Source: Reclinomonas americana ATCC 50394
Taxonomy: Eukaryota > Jakobida > Jakobea > Jakobida
Assembly: GCA_048213135.1 (NCBI GenBank)
Contig: PS015397.1
Location: 7,520-57,596 of the forward strand
Direction of reading: 5' to 3'
Length of the DNA: 50,077 nt
The position numbers and the translations under genes were made by a program. This document shows positions 9,152 through 18,766 of this stretch, one piece after another (the stretch's first letter is position 1; every line of letters starts with the position of its first letter). The notes under the pieces are model-generated. The model saw only the letters and a program-made list of their open reading frames with translations, was not told the origin of the DNA and made no database searches.

Positions 9152-11953
9152 TCGATTCCACAGAGCACATAATCTGGCAGAGTATGGCGATGTGGAGGCA
9201 TTGCGCGAGTTGGTGGCGCGTGAGGGCGCACGCACTCTGCTGAAGAGAGAGGAGATGGATATCCATGGCAGCTCTGCATTTCTGTGTGCTGCTGAGAAAG
9301 GCCATATCTCTGTGTTGGAGTTCTTGTGGGAGGAGAGTGGCGTCGGCCCAGAACTCGCGCAAATGGTCAACGATCGTGGCCGAACGCCACTGATAGCGGC
9401 TGCCGAGAAGGAGCAACTGGAAGTGCTGGAGTGGTTGCTGGCCGATGAGCAACGTTGTCCGCCGGAGATGGTGCGGGCGGTCACCGATGATTTCGACTCG
9501 TCCACCGCGTTGCATGCTGCTGCCGCAAATGGCCGCGAAGCCGTTGTTCGACTCCTCGCCACTTCCAGGCCCGACCTCATCCCCATGGTCACCACCTGGG
9601 GCAGGACGGCGGCTCAAGTGGCACGTGACAAGGGCAAACTGCAAGTGGCTGAGTTGCTCGACCGCCTCGCTGCGCAGTATCCACAGATTTGCCAGCAGCC
9701 GCAACAGGTACCGGTTCCGCGATCTCCTTTAGCCAGAGCTGCAGGTGTGATCCCGTCTTGGCTCTAAGTTTGCGCATTGCGCTGTCCGTACTCACACTGC
9801 GATATGCATGTCTCCTTATCTCTCCCTGCAGTTACATCTTATAATGCGCGAATACTACATGTGAGACAAGAACGAATCTTTTCGTCTGCTTGTAATCCTT
9901 CGCAGCTCTCACTTTCGTTCCTCGTCTCCCTCCGGTTTCTGTGCAGATGAGGTTGAACCAATTTTTGATGAAGAAGGAGCATCTCAAAGCTCAATTGAAC
10001 GTGCGAGAGCAGCCACAGCAAGAGTGGGATTGCAAGCAGCGGGAATATGAGGTCGCTTTTGCTGAACTTCGGCAAACTTGCGCGGATCTGGAGCGAGCGC
10101 ATGCCTCCGAGGAGCAGAAATGTGCCCATCTGCAGCAACTCAACACTGAGTTGCAGCAGGGCATGGCGATGGAGCAAGCGAGGAATGCCGAATTCCAGGA
10201 AGCCATTACGCGATGGCAGTCAGCTCATGCCGACGAGCGAGAGAAGCATGCTCAACTCCAACAAACCATTGCTGAGCTGAGGCAAGGGCGGGCCGAATTA
10301 CAACAGCAACTCGCCCATGTGCGGCAAGCTTATGCTGCAGGGCAACAGCAAGCAGCGCAACTGCAGCGAACTGTGACGGAATGGCAGCAAGCTCACCGCC
10401 AACTGCAGGCTCAGCTGACCACGGCTCTGCGCGACAAGGACGACCTCACCGCACAGCTGCAAGAAAGCAATCAACTCGTCTCCCAGCTGCGACAGGATCT
10501 TCTCCTCGCCCAAGGTCAGTCTCTTGCCCTCGTTCTTTCTTCATGTCAGTGTTCAATGTTCTTCGTTCTCACCAATATCTCACTTCCTCTCGCACTCCCG
10601 TCACAGTCGACACCGCCGTGCAGCGCTTCGATTGGCCCGAGATTGTGCAAGCCACCAATTCATTCTCTCCCCGCCTCAAGGTCGGCGAGGGTGGCCAGGG
10701 TGCCGTCTTCATCACTCTGCTTCGCGAGGTGCACGTGGCCATCAAGGTACTCGACCCCGATGCACCGTGGACGATGGAGTCATTTGAGAGTGAGGTCTGT
10801 CTCTTCCCTCTCCTGTTTCTTCTGTCTTTTCTCCCTTCTCATCCTTCTTCCCATCCTCGCAGGTGGCCACCCTCGGACGCCTGCGTGACCGTCGCATCGT
10901 GCCTCTCGTCGGTTACTCGGTGGGCGACGACAAGGCTCGCTGCCTCGTGTACAAGGCTCTGCAGTGCGTTTCTCATCTGACTCTCTCTTCTTCTCCCCCG
11001 TCTCCATCATCTTCTCACTGTGAAAGCACACAGAGTTCCCAATCTGGAAGATCTATTGCTGCTGCCACGAGCCGGTCGTGCACCACTCTCTGTTGTGCAG
11101 CGTGTGCAGATTGGTTTCGGACTGGCAGAGGCTGTGGTGTTCCTGCACAAGGTTTGTGCGATGTGGATACCATCCTCCATCTTTCCATTCACCATCTCCG
11201 TCACCCGAGCTCTCTGTTCTGCACTCTCTTCCTCTTCTCTCTTCTTGCCTCTTTTGATGTTCTTGTCGCTCTCTGTCTCACGTGTTCTCTCTCTGAATAG
11301 CCCTTGCTATCTGTGCTTGCCCTTTATCTCTCTTCACTCTCTTGTGTCTCCAAATCTCTCACTTTCTCTTGTTTTCGCTGTTGTGTTTTGTGTTTTGTTC
11401 CTCGCCTGACTCACCTCCGCTCGCAGAATGAGGTGGTACACCGCGACATCAAGCCCTCCAACGTTCTTCTTGATCACCGTTTCGAGCCATGTCTCGGTGA
11501 CTTTGGCATTGCACGGTCGATTGCAGACGTCAATATGGTTTGTTGTGGTCCTTTCTCATCTCTTCGGATAGTTGCTCACTGGTCCTCATTGTGCAGACGA
11601 CGACCGCCGCCGGCACACTGGACTACATGGACCCACTGGCGATGCGTGTGCGTCGTCCACAGCCCAAACACGATGTGTACAGCGTAGGTGTGGTGCTGGT
11701 GCAGCTGGTCACTGGCAAGCCCGTGGCCACTGTGGTGGATTGGTCCGTGGAGTGGGACGACTCGCCTGCCTCGTTGCGCGTGATGGATCTCGTCGATCGT
11801 GGAGCAGAGTGGACGCCGCGCATCGCCGAACCCATGTTCGAACTTGGCATGCGGTGCATGAGCTTGCAATCGAGACGACCAACGGCACAGGAGGTGCTTG
11901 ATGTGATGCGCGCACTGCGCGAGGCATGTGGCCAGTTTACGCTGGAACTTTGA
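9152..11953 (+). CDS. Gene C: ankyrin/coiled-coil/type-2 protein kinase
   Basis: Eight exons join in phase: 9152-9744 (ankyrin), 9832-9860, 9947-10514 (coiled coil), 10607-10794, 10863-10963, 11034-11151, 11427-11537 and 11597-11953, with TGA at the end. About 690 residues. The kinase is of the IRAK/receptor-like (TKL) style: PEIVQATNSFSP leads into VGEGGQGAVF, then VAIKVL, HRDIKPSNVLLD, GDFGIARS and GTLDYMDP (DP in place of APE, as in plant receptor-like kinases). The ankyrin exon (593 nt) and five kinase exons (188, 101, 118 and 357 nt, and 111 against 108) match gene D in length. Two oddities: a 29-nt exon of different sequence replaces the 14-nt micro-exon, and the ATGAG start exon of B, D and F is not preserved, so the true start is unclear. 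It may be a live gene with another start, or decaying at its 5' end. Confidence 0.8.
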
Positions 11954-12337
11954 AGAAAGCAAGTGAAGCAATCGCGAGAGCAATGGACAGAAGCATGCAC
12001 ATCCTTTCGTCTCACGTCTTGAATTCCGAATGCAGGAGTTTGTGTTGATGATGTTTTTATATGGTTTCGGGAGCGAACCCTCGATAAACTTGAGCAAATC
12101 ACCTTCACTCCAAGTCATTCACGCAGTCTTGTCACCGCGGCTGTCGACGTCCCTCCAGTCAGCCGCATCAATAGTTTGGCCAACAAGACAGCTGTTGCTT
12201 GTCTGTTAGTGAATGAGTTGTTGTAACTACTACAACAGCCAGCTTGCAGTACAAGACGAAGTACGAAGTCAATCTGACAATTGATTTGTGACAAGTTGTC
12301 CGCTTACTCTTTCTCAGTCTCTCTCTCCCACTCTCTG
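11954..12337. other. Intergenic region C to cysteine-rich gene
   Basis: Unique-looking sequence with no supported gene, RNA or repeat. GATAAA near 12,082 is the closest thing to a poly(A) signal for gene C. Confidence 0.5.
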
Positions 12338-12784
12338 ATGAGCTTCTACGATGGCGACGAAGACGACGACTATGCACGAGTCTCCGGCAGCGCCTTTCGT
12401 CTGTGGAACCATTGCAATGATGAGGAGAGGTGAGAGAGACAACAAAGAGAGAGAGAGTGTGTGTTGGTGTGAGTTGCTCATGAGTGTTTGTGTCTGTGTG
12501 CAGTTGCTGGTGTCATCTGTGCTTCCCAATGTGCACCCCGCATGTGCGATCACGATTGACGGTGAGTTGAGAGAGGGAGAGAGAGAGTGAGTGAGTGAGA
12601 GAAGGAGAGAGAGAGAGTGAGTGAGTGAGTGTGAGTGAGTGAATGAGTGAGTGAGTGAGTGAGTGAGTGTGAGAGTGAGAGAGAAAGCAAGGGAAGTGAC
12701 AGAGAGAAGAATGCGTACAAATGAGTGAGTGTTTGTGCAAGAGAGAGAGAGAGAAAGAGTGTGTGTGTATGTGAGTGAGTGAGT

Positions 12785-12815
<31 letters not shown>

Positions 12816-15800
12816 TGAGAGTGTGAGTTGAGAGGGGCGGGAGTGCCATGATTGACTGGAGTTGGCGTATGAGAGGGAGAGAGTGAGAGAATGTGTGTGT
12901 GAGAGTGTGTGAGTGTGTGTGTGAGAGAGAGAGGTCACCCTTTCACCCCCCGTGTAAGGGCGTGTTCTTGTGGCAGACTGTGAGCGACTGTGCAGCGATA
13001 AAGTGCGTCGCTTGCATTGTGATGAGAGGCTGACGTTGTTGTTGTTTGTGTGTGTGCCCTCCTTTTTTGCAGACGTGTTGCTTCTGCGTGTGCATTCCGC
13101 CATTATATTACGGCTGCTTGACCTTGTTGCGTTGTCCGCCTCTGCGTTGTCTCGCTGGGTCTTTCCCTCGCCTTGGTAATTCAGTCACTGCCAACCTCCC
13201 TCACTCGTTNNNNNNNNNNNNNNNNNNNNNNNNNNNNNNNNNNNNNNNNNNNNNNNNNNNNNNNNNNNNNNNNNNNNNNNNNNNNNNNNNNNNNNNNNNN
13301 NNNNNNNNNNNNNNNNNNNNNNNNNNNNNNNNNNNNNNNNNNNNNNNNNNNNNNNNNNNNNNNNNNNNNNNNNNNNNNNNNNNNNNNNNNNNNNNNNNNN
13401 NNNNNNNNNNNNNNNNNNNNNNNNNNNNNNNNNNNNNNNNNNNNNNNNNNNNNNNNNNNNNNNNNNNNNNNNNNNNNNNNNNNNNNNNNNNNNNNNNNNN
13501 NNNNNNNNNNNNNNNNNNNNNNNNNNNNNNNNNNNNNNNNNNNNNNNNNNNNNNNNNNNNNNNNNNNNNNNNNNNNNNNNNNNNNNNNNNNNNNNNNNNN
13601 NNNNNNNNNNNNNNNNNNNNNNNNNNNNNNNNNNNNNNNNNNNNNNNNNNNNNNNNNNNNNNNNNNNNNNNNNNNNNNNNNNNNNNNNNNNNNNNNNNNN
13701 NNNNNNNNNNNNNNNNNNNNNNNNNNNNNNNNNNNNNNNNNNNNNNNNNNNNNNNNNNNNNNNNNNNNNNNNNNNNNNNNNNNNNNNNNNNNNNNNNNNN
13801 NNNNNNNNNNNNNNNNNNNNNNNNNNNNNNNNNNNNNNNNNNNNNNNNNNNNNGGGAGTGCAAGAGGGATTGAGTGTGTGCAGTGCGGGAGAGAATAAGG
13901 GGGGACAGTGAGTGTCTGAGAGATAGGGAAGAAAGGAGAGATTGACAGAGAGTATGAGGGAGGAGAACAAGAGAAGTGAGAGGAGTGCAAGAGAAGTGAG
14001 AGGAGTGCAAGAGAGAGAGAGAGAGAGAGAGAGAATGAGAGTGGGAAGGGATGGAGAAAGAGAGGCAAGGTGAGAGAGAGGGACTGACTAAGAGTTTGAG
14101 GAAGGGCAAGGGTAGGAGACCGAGAGGCAAGTGAGGGAGTGCAAGAGGGAGTGGTGAGTGAGGGAGGCNNNNNNNNNNNNNNNNNNNNGCGCTTGCCTCT
14201 CGGTCTCTTTCCCTTCCCCTCCCTCATACTCTCAGTCTGTCGCTCCTTCTCTTGAATGCACCGGCACTCACTGTTTCGTCCACTCCTTCCATCACTGACT
14301 GCCTCCCCTCACTCACTCTCTCTCCCCTTGCCTCTCTTTCCATCCTTTCCCAATCTCATTCAGTCACTCCTTCCCTCACTCGCTCGAATGCACGTCTCGT
14401 TCACTTCTTCCATCCCACTCTTATTCCGTCACTCATTTCCTCACTCGCTCACTCGAATGCACTCGCACTCTCAATCTCGTTCACTCCTTCCATCGCAAAC
14501 TTCTCCCTCCCTACTTCCCACTCTCATTCAGTCACTCCTTGCCCACTCACACACTCGATTGCACTTGTCGTCACTTCTTCCTTATTTACTCATTCGTTCA
14601 ATGTACAGTACTCAGTCTCTTCCACTCACTCGATCTCTCCCTCTCTGCCTCCCTCTCTCACCCACAGAGTTGCTGCTCTCGCACACTTTCCCTCCCACTC
14701 CCTCCTCTCTCTCCCTCTCCTTCTTTCTCAGTCTCTCACCCACAAACCTACTGCTCGCCCGCACTTTCCGTTCTTTTCTTCTCTCTCGACCCGCTCACTG
14801 CCTTCTCTCTCTCTCTCTCGCTCTCACTCTCACCCCTTCCCTCCCTTTCCCTCTCTCCCTCTTACCTTTCTCCCTCTCCCTTTCCCTTACGCCCTCCCCC
14901 TTCCCCCTTCCCCTTTTAGTGCCTTTATCAACGCCCACGGCTGCGGCCCCACCTGCTGCTGCTTCTGCCTGGCCTGCGAGTACTCCAAACGAGAGCGCAT
15001 GCGCGAGCGGCTACGCGAGCGCGTGCAGAGGCGCGTGCAACGCCAGCGCGACAATTGCACGGTGCGCGGCGACGAGTGGGTGGCGGAGGAGCGCATGGAG
15101 CGGAGGGAGCGTGCGCGAGCGGAGTTTGAGGCGCAGTGGAGTAGGGCGCCGGTGGCGTCGCACACGTTGCCGGCGGTGGGAGATGGTGGTGAAGGAGGTG
15201 GTGATGATGTTGCGGGGGTGGTGGTGGTGGTGGAGGGTGGGGTGATGAAGGTGAGTCACAAGGGGAAGGGTGGAAAGGGGGAGGAAACGAGAGTGAGGGG
15301 GAGGAAGGAGAGAGAGAGGGGGGAAGGAAAGGAGAGAGAGGGGGAGGGAAGGAGAGAGAGGGGGAGGAAAGGAGAGAGAGGGGGAGAAAAGGAGAGAGGG
15401 GAAATTAAGTGACGCTGGCTGTGACGCGAAGGCAGCTCTGTCAGTCTCTCCCTCTGCTCATTTCTCTCAGTCTCTCTCTCTCTGTTCATCGCTCTCAATC
15501 TCCCGCTGCTCGTCCCTCTCAATCAGGGAAGGGAGAGAGAGAGGGGGGAGAGGAGAGAGAGGAGAAAAGAGTAGGGGAAGGCAGCTCCGTCAGTCTCTCC
15601 CTCTGCTCATTTCTCTCAGTCTCTCTCTCTCTCTCTCTCTCTCTCTGCTCATCGCTCTCAATCTCCCTCTGCTCGTCCCTCTCTGTCTCCCTCTGCTCGT
15701 CACTCTCAGTTTCCCTCTGCTCACCACTGTCAGTCTCACTCTGCTCACCACTCTCAGGCTCCCTCAGCTGATGTCTCTCATCCTCCCTCTGCTGGTTCCT

Positions 15801-16639
15801 CTCAATCTCCCGCTGCTCTTCCCTCTCAATCTCCTTCTGATTGTCATTATCAGTCTCCTCTGCGCGTCTCCCTTTCTCTCTTCCTGCTCGTCTCTCACTC
15901 TCCCTCTGCTCACCACTCTCTCAGTCCCCCTCTTGTTCGTCTCTGAGAGAGACTGAAACTCATGAGCAGATGAAGATTGAGAGAGTTGAGCAGTCTCCCT
16001 CTTCAGTTTTCTCTCAGTCTTCCCCGCCTCGTGTATCACTTTCGCCGTCTGCTCGTTCCTCTCTGTTTCCATCAGCTCCTCTCCCTCAGCCTCCCGCTGC
16101 TCTCCACTCTCTGTTCATCTCTCTATCTCTGCCCCCCTCTGCTCGTCTCTCTCAGTGTCCTCGTCTCTCACTCTCCCTTTGCGAGAGACAAGCAGAGAGA
16201 GTCACTGCTCGTCTCTCTGTCCCCCTCTCCCTCAGACTCCCTCTGCTCACCACTCTCAGTCTCCCTCTGCTCTTCCCTCTCAATATCCTTCTGGCTGTTT
16301 TTCTCAGTCTCCCTATGCTCACCACTCTCAATCTCCCTCTGCTCTTCCCTCTCTATCTCCCTGCTTCTTTCTTTATCTCCCTGCTCGTCCCTCTCTGTCT
16401 CCCTCAGTTCGTCACTCTCAGTCTTTCTCTCAGAGAGATGGAGACAAAGAAGCAGGACAAAACTTACACCCACACACACATAAAGAGAGAGAGAGAGAGA
16501 TAGAGAGAGAGCTAGGCGCTCAGAAAGCAAAAGGAAAAAGAGTTCGCGCCGCTGGCAAACACAAATCTAGAAAGTCCGCATGATTGAATCCGAGAAAGAC
16601 AACTTGCAGATCTGTCGCTCATGGGCGATAGGTCGCTGG

Positions 16640-16679
<40 letters not shown>

Positions 16680-16954
16680 NNNNNNNNNNNNNNNNNNNNN
16701 NNNNNNNNNNNNNNNNTAGTAGTGCGGGGAGTGGCAGCGGGAGTGGGTACGACGGGTTGTGGAGGAGGAATTCGGGGTATGTGTTGCCGCCGCCACCGGC
16801 CTTGTCGTCGGCGGCGCCGGTGGGGATGAGCGGGGCGGTGGAGGGGGAGGAGGTAGAAGGGGAAGAGAGGAGGAGTGGGAGGCGGTTTGTGCCGCCGTAT
16901 CCGCCGCCGCCTTCGGATTTTGATGATTTTGATGATTTGTCGGATGTAAGGTGA
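12338..16954 (+). CDS. Unrecognised cysteine-rich, acidic and proline-tailed protein
   Basis: Several plausible exons lie in one direction, but the joins are uncertain because of gaps. Exon 1 starts ATG at 12,338 (MSFYDGDEDDDYARVSGSAF) and ends before GTGAGA near 12,429. A second exon near 12,505-12,562 reads SCWCHLCFPMCTPHV if exon 1 phase is kept. Another near 13,073-13,175 reads CCFCVCIPPLYYGCL, Cys-rich and hydrophobic. The clearest exon, 14,920-15,250, starts with FINAHGCGPTCCCFCLACEY and continues as a highly charged Arg/Glu helix. The last exon emerges from a gap at 16,717, contains a PPYPPPP motif, and ends DFDDFDDLSDVR at TGA. The cysteine clusters next to hydrophobic residues suggest a membrane-attached or palmitoylated protein. 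I recognise no family. It could also be two genes. Confidence 0.4.
12555..12950 (+). repeat. (GAGT)n/(GA)n microsatellite
   Basis: Interrupted GAGT, GA and GT repeats fill an intron of the cysteine-rich gene. No coding signal is seen. Confidence 0.85.
13210..13853. other. Assembly gap (N)
   Basis: A run of N inside an intron of the cysteine-rich gene. At least one exon may be hidden, because the flanking exon phases do not join directly. Confidence 1.
13854..14919. repeat. Purine then pyrimidine repeat intron
   Basis: Purine-rich GAGA/GAGTG repeats run to 14,168. After a 20-N gap (14,169-14,188), pyrimidine-rich CTCACTC repeats run up to the acceptor at 14,919. The two halves are broadly complementary. 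The long frames are Ser/Leu/Thr-rich artefacts. Confidence 0.7.
15430..16440. repeat. 24-bp minisatellite
   Basis: Successive units close to CTCTGCTCGTCCCTCTCAGTCTCC repeat with a 24-base period, clearest at 15,655-15,860 and 16,235-16,420. Because 24 is a multiple of three, every frame stays open for long distances. On the minus strand the units would read as charged octapeptides such as REIEREEQ. It lies in an intron of the plus-strand gene. Confidence 0.8.
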
Positions 16955-17090
16955 TGATGGGTGAAGGGGGATATTAGGGGAAGGTGGGAGGGGGGAAAGG
17001 GGGAGGGGGAAGGGAGAAGGGGGAAAGGGAGAAGGGGGAAGGGGGAAGGAGAAGGGGGGAGTGTGGGTGTAGTTTGCGGTGATGACAAGA
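16955..17090 (+). repeat. Purine-rich tract after the cysteine-rich gene
   Basis: GGGGGAAGG-type repeats follow directly after the stop codon. No gene is seen. Confidence 0.6.
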
Positions 17091-17960
17091 GGGCGCGTGG
17101 ACGGGAAAAAGGGAGGAGAACCACAGCGCTGTGCAACGGAGACAGCAAGGCGCGTGCTTCACTCTTGAGATTTCAAAGAAGGAAAGACTCAGGTGTAGCA
17201 CTATCTCACTCCGTTGTCTCGTTCTTTCTTCTCCTTCCACCTTCTCTTCTTGTCACAGACGATCTCGATCGCAAACGGAGGATCTTTTTGTAGCTCTGTT
17301 TATTGTCCTCTCGCTGTGTGACTCTTCTCTCTATTTCTCTTCTCCCTCTCACCGGGTGGTGACGAGAGGGAGGGCCGTGGCATCAAACGATCTCGCGACA
17401 GATCGCCAACGAACGAGAATTTCTTTTGTGAAAATAAGGCAGCAGAAAAGAGGTGATTTTGCTGGCAGAGGTTAGGATGGAAAGGCGACGGCGGAAAAGG
17501 GAGGAGATCCGCACTGTCGTGGGGGAGAGAAGGCAATGCGCGTGCTTCATTCTGGAGATATCGAAAGAGGAGGGTGATTGTGCACGTGGGGAGAACGACA
17601 TGTGGATGTGTGGAAGGGCAAAGGGATAAAGGAGGAGAACCACAGCGCTGTGCAAGAGAGACAGTAACGAGCGTATTTCTTTCATGAGATACCAAAGAGG
17701 ACGGTGACTTGCTCGTGGAGGGAACGACATGAGGATGTGTGGAAGGGCAAAGGGCAAGGGGAAAAGGGAGGAGAACCACAGCGTTGTGCAAGAGAGACAG
17801 CAAGGCGCGTGCTTCACTCTTGAGATTTCAAAGAAGAAACGACGAGAGGGTGTGTGGACGGGAAAGGGGAAGGGGGAGGGTGAAAAGAGGACGAGAGAAA
17901 AGGCAACGCGTGTGTCGCATACAGGAGATATCAAAGAGGAAGGTGATTGTGCACGTTTAG
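17091..17960. repeat. Degenerate tandem repeat of about 120-130 bp
   Basis: A unit holding GGGAGGAGAACCACAGCGCT, then GCGCGTGCTTCACTCTTGAG, then an ATTTCAAAGAAG-like segment and a GAACGACATG-like segment recurs about five times, starting near 17,091, 17,490, 17,610, 17,728 and 17,850. The first copy is separated from the rest by unique sequence (17,185-17,480). No transposase or terminal repeats were seen. Confidence 0.7.
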
Positions 17961-18049
17961 AGGTTGCCGTGGAAGGTTGACGCAAGTCGCGAAAGTCATC
18001 TCTACAACAAGGGAGCGGAAAGGCGACTCGTTCAGGTGTCGGTGATGAC

Positions 18050-18086
<37 letters not shown>

Positions 18087-18109
18087 GAGAGAGAGAGAGA
18101 GATATCGAC

Positions 18110-18371
18110 NNNNNNNNNNNNNNNNNNNNNNNNNNNNNNNNNNNNNNNNNNNNNNNNNNNNNNNNNNNNNNNNNNNNNNNNNNNNNNNNNNNNNNNNNNN
18201 NNNNNNNNNNNNNNNNNNNNNNNNNNNNNNNNNNNNNNNNNNNNNNNNNNNNNNNNNNNNNNNNNNNNNNNNNNNNNNNNNNNNNNNNNNNNNNNNNNNN
18301 NNNNNNNNNNNNNNNNNNNNNNNNNNNNNNNNNNNNNNNNNNNNNNNNNNNNNNNNNNNNNNNNNNNNNNN
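18110..18371. other. Assembly gap (N), may hold the RABL2 3' end
   Basis: A run of N flanked by (GA)n. The carboxy-terminal exons of the RABL2 gene were not found in the readable sequence and may lie here. Confidence 1.
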
Positions 18372-18766
18372 GAATAGGGGAGGAGAGAGAGAGAGAGAGA
18401 GGAGAAACAAAGAAGACAGACCGAGAGGAGAGAAATAGGAGAGAGAAAGAAGACAGAGGGAGAGGAGACACAGAGCGAGAAGAGAGAAATGGGAGAGAGA
18501 GAAAGCGGAGAGAGAGAGAGATAGAGATAGAGGGAGGTATAACGAATGAAGGGAACCGAGAGAGAAGGTAGCGGTGCGTCTCTGCAGTGTAGGAGACAGA
18601 TGGAGGGCTCGGAGGAGATGGGGTAAGGGCGAGTCGAGAGATGGAGAAGTGAGAACGGCTGTAGTTGAAAAAAACGAACACAGAGAGGAACAGGATAGCA
18701 CTAAGAGAGATGAACAGAGCAGAAAACATGAGAGTAATCTCTTTAGATTCTCATCCCCTCCCTCAC

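Noticed and set aside
13181-14227. Long open frames spanning runs of N and repeats
   Set aside because: They are open only because N is translated as unknown and the repeats lack stops. Composition is Ser/Leu/Pro/Thr, with no motifs.
16567-17148. Minus-strand gene rich in Ser, Pro and Gly opposite the cysteine-rich gene's last exon
   Set aside because: The plus-strand reading has a defined stop after an acidic end and matches the direction of the neighbouring exons. The minus reading has no start, stop or splice support.
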